64,000 nucleotides of DNA, from positions 7,721,703 through 7,785,702 of the forward strand of contig NC_049991.1 of assembly GCF_000003815.2 (NCBI RefSeq), read 5' to 3'. The notes beneath the pieces are model-generated. The model was given only the letters and a program-made list of their open reading frames with translations, was not told where the DNA came from and did not search any database. The DNA is from Branchiostoma floridae. Taxonomy: Eukaryota > Chordata > Leptocardii > Amphioxiformes > Branchiostomatidae. Shown here piece by piece: positions 51,101 to 60,100 of this stretch; position 1 is the first letter of the stretch, and the number at the start of each line of letters is the position of its first letter. Both the position numbers and the translations under genes were made by a program.

Positions 51101-54100
51101 GGACTTTTGAAATCTTGATGTCAGTTAATATACAAATCTCTTCCTGTCGTCTGCTGCAATACCAAGTCATTGTTCTTGATGGCCAGACGGGTAGAGATCT
51201 TCCACTGGGTCTAAGCCATTAATGAGTTGGGAAGATGTGAGGAGTCAATTTAGCAACTGACATCCTGGTAGGGGATAGTTATAGTCTTTTATGGTTCTGA
51301 ACCCTGGGTCCAGATTTCTGGTCTTTAATTAAACTATTGAGAAGACTAACAAGCATCTTGCAGGTTGGCAAGTACATACAATACCTTTTACCATTCATCA
51401 GGGCGGTTCATAGTGGGAGATTTGATCGCAGAACTGACTGATGACCAGTCCAGAACCACTTCAGAAGAGATGGTTGTTTTCCCAAGCTTTCTAGAGATAG
51501 CTGGAGAGCAAAGTCCAGACTTGGCCGATCTGTCTGACTGGGGACAATGGACACCTTGTACACGGACCTGTTGGGAGGGGAGTAGGAAAAGGGAACGTCG
51601 ATGTCTATCGAATAAGCGGACATGCAGTGGAGATGTACGTGACATTCAGTTCTGCAACGTACAACCCTGTCCAGGTAAGCTCGGCATCAACGCTTGGCTT
51701 CTCTACCAAGCAAATCTGGAAGATGCATTTCTATTGTTACTAGCATTGCCACAATACAATACACGTGCACACAAATATGTAACATGGATAACATCCTTAT
51801 ACAGTGGAAGCCAGTTAATTGCATGTCGGATGAACACACACTTCGGTCAATTGCACGGAATCCCCAAATCCCGTGGCGGTGTGGTCCAACTGGGTAACTC
51901 CGCATTATCGCGCACGCCGGATAATTGCACGGGATTCGCTGACAAATTTGGTGTGCAATTAAGCGGCTTCCACTGTATACCGTTATTCTTTGTGTAGTTC
52001 CATGTACATCTGTTCCATGTACTCTGTTTGCAATTAGCCTTTGGCCATGATCTGGCAATAACGTTGTTATCGTTATCATAACATTATTGTTATCATAATT
52101 TAGAAGGCAGGAAGTATGTACAGTCATACATTCATGTGCACGAAGAAGGTGACAGACGGTCACCGAGATGTCGGTGATAATAGAATAATGGTTGTGTAAA
52201 AAGAGTTTCTATTCGGTGACGCGTACCAACCTGATGAAACTATTCACGGATTCCTAAAATTTAATGTAGTACAGGGATGCCAGAGGTGAACAATTTCTGA
52301 AGGATAGATATCAAATGAACATTCTAAAACCTGTTTTCTCCAGTTGATGGAGGTTATAGTGAATGGTCCCCATGGTCGGCATGTTCCCTAACCTGTGGGG
52401 ACGGTACACAGTCCCGTAACAGGGTGTGTACCAACCCTGCCCCCAGCCACGGTGGACAGGTGTGTACAGGACCGGACAGGGAGGAGAAGGCGTGTGAGAT
52501 GACCAGGTGTCCGGACAACGGTAGGTGTTGGGAATAAATACAGTAGAAGCCACTTAACTGCACAACGGATGATCACACACTTCTGTTACTTGCACGGAAT
52601 TCCTAAATCCAATGGTGGTGAGGTGCAACTGGATGACATCGCCTTGTTGCACCACCCGGATAGTTGCACGAAATATACTGGAAAATGGGAGTGCAATTAA
52701 ACGGCTTCTACTGTACTTGATAGCACTTTGGCAAGTTTGAAGACTGAGGTATATCAGAGCAACTATGTAGTAAAATGTATGTGTTATCAAGGCTTTTGCA
52801 ACAGTTTTCCAGCAGTTGTCCGTACCGCGGTAGGTTTACTTGTTGCGCACTTTGGCAAGTTTGTAGACCACGGTTTTACAAAGCAACTCTGAGGAATATG
52901 GTAAGAGTTATCAAGGCCATTGTAACCGTTTCCAATGTGTTATTAGTATGTGTCCCGCAGACGTTTTTGTCAGGCTTTCTGTATTGTACCGGGGGACATC
53001 TACAAAGCATTCAATCTCATTGTCTTAGCAAGGTTTCAAAGGTGAGCCCCTTGGATTGGCTCGTTCAACAAGACAAAAATCAGGTATTTTTGTTATAAGT
53101 ATATAAAACTATGATGTTGCTTGATATTCTGTAACAAAAGATTTAACCGGTTTCCAACAAAGAATGGAATTTTCGACTAAGTCACTCAGCTTTCTTAAGT
53201 TCTCTGACCTTACTGCTCTGAACACGTGACTTTGCGGGCGTTTTACGTCAATAACAGGTCAAATGGTGCTGGAAGTCGGTATCGCCCTGCCACTGCCCCT
53301 CTTCCGTTTTCTATACTGTTGTTAACCAACTCAAGTGAGCTTTGTAACTCTGTAAACTATCAACTCATATTAAAGTCTTGTCTACAACATCCCAGATGTA
53401 GAGCAACCGTGGCAGTGGCAGTCCTGGGAGATATGGCAACCGTGTGACCGGACCTGTGACATGGGGTACCGCCAGAGGAGGAGAGGGTGCATGGTCAATC
53501 CCAATGTGGAACAGGCCAACAGCGACGGCAACTTGAACTGCGTCGGCAGAAGGATGGAGATCATGGAATGTCACGTTGCCGAATGTGCAGGTAATTATAA
53601 CTTCACTCTTAATTACCCGTAACGTTATTGCCAGTTGAGCAAGGATGCCGAATTTTGTAACTACTCAATGCAGCATTTTGTCTACTGTGCAATCAACAGT
53701 ATTTGTCGTTCAAACAATTGATGCCTTCAGTATTAAGATTTTGTACTCACTTTTTCAGGAGCCGATTTGATTGTTCATGGTAACGTGTTATGATTTTGTT
53801 GAGTTGGTTCATATATTATATATAGTACCCACTTTACGTTTAGTTCTCGTTGCGTTTTCTCAGTCTGTTACCATATGCATAATATTTTATCATTTCTAGT
53901 AAATGGCAACTGGGCAGCTTGGTCTTCCTGGTCGGACTGTACGGCCACTTGTGGAGATGGCGTGAGGACCAGGGACCGGACCTGTACTGACCCTGCACCG
54001 TACGGAGACGGTACAGAGTGCGATGGACAGGGTACAGAGGTGGAGCACTGCTCAATACCGCCGTGTATAGGTCTGTGCATTTCAAATCAAATACTGCCAT

Positions 54101-57100
54101 GTAGAACAAATAAAATTTAATGTATTTCAAAGTGTCAAAAATTTTCAAACACTACTTTATCAACATTATTTCACTAGCATTTTAAGGCCGGCATCTAACA
54201 TTTGTGTTAGAAATCGTTGGTTGATAAAATTTTGATTACTAGTTGAGTTCAGACGCACAATCACATGATAACCTACGTCATTTCCGTCTTATGGGAACGC
54301 GCGGCGGATATGACGCAGGTCCCCCTGTGATGTAGGAAGTTTGTGTGTATCTAAAATTATCTGTAGGCCAGTTTTGCAGCTCCTGGTGCACGTGTGCCGT
54401 TTGCAGCTTCCTTTATATCATCACCACTTTACTTTTTAAGGTTTTTCAACTAGATTTTGGCAACCTAAATTTTATGCAAATGACTTACATATTTACATAA
54501 TTTATGCATGTTGATGTTCCTTATTAAGAAACACATATACAAGTAAACCGCCGTGGAGGTAATAAAGAAATTCTTAACAATGGCTCATACGCATTTTGAA
54601 CTATGAGATGGCATATTGACAAATCTGTGTCACATTCCTTACAGAAACTGACGGTTCCACGCGAATATTCAATAAAAATTCGTACCTGAGGTACCCATCA
54701 CCGACACACCCCTCTCACGTCTGGCGGGCCTTCGTGCGTTTCTTCCCGTACACTGGAGATGGTCTCCTGCTATGGACCGAGAACGACGTTGACAATGAAA
54801 ATGTAACAAAGATAGAGCTCGGGTTGAAAGAGGGACTTATCGTCTTGAAAGCAATTATTGGCAAAGAAGAAGTGGATGTGTTCTGGGAAAAACCAAAGGT
54901 GAGTAGTTGAACGTTAATGAAAGTGAGAGAATGGATCAGGAACATTAGAAGATCATAAACGAATATAAAGTGTTCATTTTTAGAATATTTCCAGAATGGG
55001 GCAGTACTAAATTTTTTACAGTGTTGTTGTGTCAATGGGTTAAATTGCAATATTTTCAAAATATTGCTGTTTGAAACTTCCGTTCGTCGAGATAACCTTA
55101 AATACCCCATTCATACGTACATACAACGGATATACGTTACCCCGCGAATAAAGGTGAACCAGCGTTACACCTTTCAGTGGAGCAATGGCAAAGCCAACCG
55201 TTGACAAAGATCAACCCTGTCCTTCACAAGGCAGGAAAAGTTTGTTTGGCACGCACATCCTCAACTATGCTAAGGATTGTATTTCAGACTTTGTTCTTTG
55301 CAATAATGGCGCACGGCGTATGTGACAGGACTCTTACTCACAAACTGTATGACACCATTTATTCACTTATGTAATTATGCTAATGATGCTATTTGCACAC
55401 TTTTTTGGTCAGCTTGAAGCGTGGAATGACCTAGTTGCCACCATAGCTGGAAAGAGGGTATCGTTACGTGTAAACGACGGAGACATTCGAGAACAATTGT
55501 TCGATGTGCAACCTCCACCGATCAGTTTTGGGGGTCCACTTTTCCTAGGAGGAGCTATTTCATACACAAAGGATTCCTTCTTCAAAAGTGGTATTTCTTA
55601 TTTAGTTACTTTCTTTGTTACCTCCGTGAAGGATGCATTGTATTCACGTGTGTTTGTATGTGATTTTGACGTTACAGCATTGACGTGTCTGGATTATGGT
55701 GGTATTTGGTATATTTTATGTGGTAAATGTTTTCATCTCATGTCCTTTGTGGGCCTCCTATTGTTGACTTTTCAATTATTTTCATGAAATGTGCATCAGA
55801 ATTTGTCATTATGCATTGAATGTTTTAACGTGATTGTCAGTAGTGCAGATGAGTGCGCACGAAGACACCATCTAAGTTATCGCATCTGAGATCGCCGGAA
55901 GATTGTGGTTGATCCTCCTTATTATATCAACCTGCAGGATTTCAAGGGAAAGTCAGTGACCTGTGGATCAACTACCAGCAGTTCAGCCTTAATCTTAGGT
56001 TTAAAACCCTGAGCGGGGACTGGATTCCTGTAGAGGAAGTGTTGTCAATCAACAAAACAACAGGTGTGGTAAACTGAAAGTAAAGTTTTTTTTTTAAACT
56101 CTGATTGACTTGGATGTTTGTTACCGTGCTACCTACTGGTATCTTGGCGATGCAGTTACTGAAGATGTTCGTGGCCAAAATGGGCCCTGCGATGAGAAAA
56201 GCTACCGTACAAGACGTCAAAATGGGGTTAATGACCCGGCCGGTTGCCATAATTGCTGATTAAACCACTGAGTGAGCGAAGCGTATGTGATAGTTTATGA
56301 TTCTATCAACAGAAAGGGATGGGGCATCCATCGCGAGGTTCCAAAAAATAGTTTGCGTATCCGTTGCTAATGAAGTTTGGTGATCTTCTAACATTTCTGC
56401 TTGATTTGCAGATCCATTGGCTGCTTCGCGGATATTTTTCGGTCGGGAGTATGCAGTCATTCCCATCACACCCCCAAGGCACGCGCAAGGCTCCTTTACT
56501 ATCTCCATGGTGCTGATGCCATTGAAGAAGGAAGGCTTGCTGTTTTACAACAAGGGGAAAGAAGATGGCACTTTCATCATCCTTTTTCTTAAAGATAACC
56601 GTTTCGACATTAAGCTGGGCTTCGGATCGGGATCACGTTCGCGGACGTTAGGTGAAGTAGTGAGAGTAAGTACATTGACCGACAAATTAGCAGCTTAGCA
56701 TGTAGTACTTGCAGGGGAGGAAATGCAGTCATCCCAGCATTCATTGAAATACACATTCCATAATACACATCCAAAATGACTGACTGTGAGGAAAAAGCAT
56801 ATTATGTTGTCCTTGGCAGTTCCTGACCTTGTTGAAAGTGCGAAAAATGAGACCAAGGGTGGGTTGGGCCAGCTAGCAACTGTTACTTACTTCAGGAGCA
56901 AATTACAGTGTTTTCTTGAAAACAATATTCATTGATTAACGTTATATGACACTAGCCTGGGTACCATCCGGAAAGTAGTTCGCTCCGGCGTTCATTATAG
57001 ACTATAAACAGTCGCTTCTAGCTCTGACATTCATTGTACACTATATACAGTCGCTTCTCTGATAGCAGAAGCGAACATAGGAGCGAACTACTATCCGGAT

Positions 57101-60100
57101 GGTACCCAGACTAATATGATACTGCTTGTGTATCAGAAAAAGGTGAAATACACTAATAAGTAATCATAGTAAAGAAATTCCTACTTGTTGAAAAACGTAT
57201 TACGGAAACTATGGAATATAATTTTCTTTACTGCGAAAATATGATATCAATACAGACGTGAAAGCAAGGCTATTGCCAAGTATCTTAATTTCAAGATGTG
57301 CCCTTTATTTTCCAAGTGTCGTTATTAGTCCAAAACTAGTATTGTACATTCTTTTGACAAAGATTTAAACAATACACAGAACTAAAGTGTTGTACACTTT
57401 TCAGCCAGATCGCTGGATGCACCTACAACTGACAATCATAAATGGGGGTAATTTAGAGATGCGGATCAACAGCGGACCGGCAAACAAGATGTTCGCTGAT
57501 GACATGCAGTACCAACCGGGACCTTCACTCCTGATAGGTGGCGTGACAGATGCGTTATGGAAAGATCTGGCTTTATCAAGACATTCTAAAGAGTATCGGC
57601 TTGTCCAAGAACAGAGGGGTTTCATGGGTGTTATCTACAGTGTCAAAGTGTACGGACAGGAGTTCAAAATGACTGACGTGGCTCTACAGAGGCGAGGCCT
57701 GCTGATCGATTCGGCTACCACTTCGAAAGCAGGTAAATAGAATAAAGCATGTCATGTACCCGATTAATGCTAGGGTTCCGTTAGAGAAACTCTGCAGATA
57801 AATGGCTGCTTGGGGGCCAGGGTGGCCCCTAGACTTTTTTCTAATCCTGGAGATACAATCAACCCGGATCCGACATCAAATCTTATCTTGGGACACAGAG
57901 AGGCACCCCCCTGGTACCCGGGAGTCCACCGGGACAAATATTCAGTGACATCACGTCACACCTGCTTGCGTCACAACCATCATTCAGCCCTGCATTGAAA
58001 GGTTACCAGAACAGCAGAATATATAAAGGGACAAAGCTAATGTGTGATTTGGTTTGTGGTTTTACAATTGTTGTCAAAATAATATTAAATAACAATTAAT
58101 CGAGGCTAATGCGCTACCAATACGTAAGAAAAAAGTTTGATTATTTTTCCAATTTGACAAAACATATGCTGTTATTCATTTACATAGATAATTGCCATAG
58201 GTATGGTGAAATGTATTTATATTTCAGCCATACCATAGGTATGGTGAAATATATTGTATTCGTAATGTTTCTTTCTTTCTCCTGTCAAATCTTCAAATCG
58301 AATCATCTCCGTCGTTCCTATACCGAAAGAAAACAAGTCGAAGTACCAAACAATATTGTTTTCTAAAACAACACAGACAAAAGAACGCCCCAACACGGGC
58401 AAATCTCGTACACCTATCTGGTTTCCTGCCAAAATTGTTGAAGTACTGTCATTGCTTGTTGTCTCTGACCCAAGAGTTCGGCAAAGATGTACTTCGGACT
58501 GCTGCCGAACAACTGTGGCTGGCTTCTCGGGGACTGAATGCGTTTGTACACGTAATTGAATTGTACGATCGCCAATCCTGCCATCGAGGTCTGGCCCTAC
58601 CTCCCGTTAAGTTTAAAATGCTTTAATAATATTTCTGCTTTCAGCTCCGGTGCCTCTTTCGTACGAAGATCTCTTCACTAAGGAGGAAGGCCACTTCTTC
58701 GGTGGTCGTTCAGACTTTATAGTGGCGTACAACGACATAGACGCAGAAGAGTGTGCCCGCCGCTGTCTCAAAGGTTACGGCAGTTACGACGGCGTCAACC
58801 CGCCATGTCTGTCCTTCAACCATCGCCCCGCGCTCTTCGGGAGATCGCGCGAGGGCAACAGTGCGCGGTGTTGGCTCCGAAGTAGTAACAAGGATATGGC
58901 GGCGTCTCCGGGTTCTGAGTGGAACAAGTGGCCTCACCGTAATTACTACCAGAAGAAAGGTAAATTTTACCTGCCGGTTATTATCTAAAGCATGTCTGAA
59001 AATCTTTCATTTGAATAAACGAAAACAATTATTCATCATAAATATATTAAGTAGATATGTTTGCAACATTGGGACAGCTGTGTTGACGATGATGCACTGC
59101 GATGTAAACTATGTAACCACCATGTTAAGAAATTTTATTGGCTTCAAGACTACAGCAGTATTCACAATTCCCAAGTAGGGATCCTGTGTACTGCTACTGT
59201 GAACACAACAACATTCTCTTTTAAAAAGACAGGTTTTGAAGTTGGAAGTGGTATGTCGGAAGCCAAACTGAACTGGGTTAAAGTACGAAACTGTATTCTG
59301 CATCATTCTCCAGTCATCGGACGTCGGTAAAGTCTACCCGTGGTTGAGCTATGCCTCGGGCGACACAAAACACATGGTCGTGTTTAAGATGCAATTAACA
59401 TGTTAAGCCCGGCATTCAATGCACTATTTGCTTGTAAGGCTGTTTTAGTTCACACAAAAAAATAAAAAAATATGATAAATTGTAACAGTTACACTTTCAC
59501 AAACCACACGGCGAAATACACTATTGCGACAGGAAAACCGATAACTGTTACGGATGCCAGTGTATTACACATAGGTCGTATCTTTTTTTCTTTCATTGTA
59601 TAGAAAAGCCCTGCGGGCTGCCGGGGCTAAAAGTGCCCGCGTCAACTTTGACGTCGTATAGCTTCAAACGGCTTGTGCTTGGGCCGCTCTTCATCTTCAT
59701 GATGGTAACATCAGGCCCTACGAACCTGATCCATTTTATATCAATCGTTTCTACAGTAATTTTCCCTGAAGTTAAATCTAGCTCTATAGCTCCATTTCAC
59801 ATGAATGTCAATGGAAGAGTCTATTCTCGTACATGGCGGGTAATTTTTATGAAAAATAAATTTTGACTAAGGATCTCATGCAAAAGTCAATTTTGAGTAG
59901 TAGGGTCCACCGACTTGAAGTTGCCACAGGAAGAGTCATCTCTCGCAAGGGGGTTACTACATCTTAAAGATTCAATTTTCAATTGGGATGATAATGCAAG
60001 AGTCATTTACTTTGACAGATCTTCAGAAGTGTTTTTGAACGTCGATTTTGATTTTCATGTTAATTCCCTCACATAAATTACTCACGCGCAAACTTGTTCT

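Noticed and set aside
54645-54898. Farnesoic acid O-methyltransferase-like (FAMeT) domain instead of laminin G
   Set aside because: GLLLW followed by a strand pattern and a second half with LxLGG fits laminin-G better; the hallmark FAMeT motifs were not seen.
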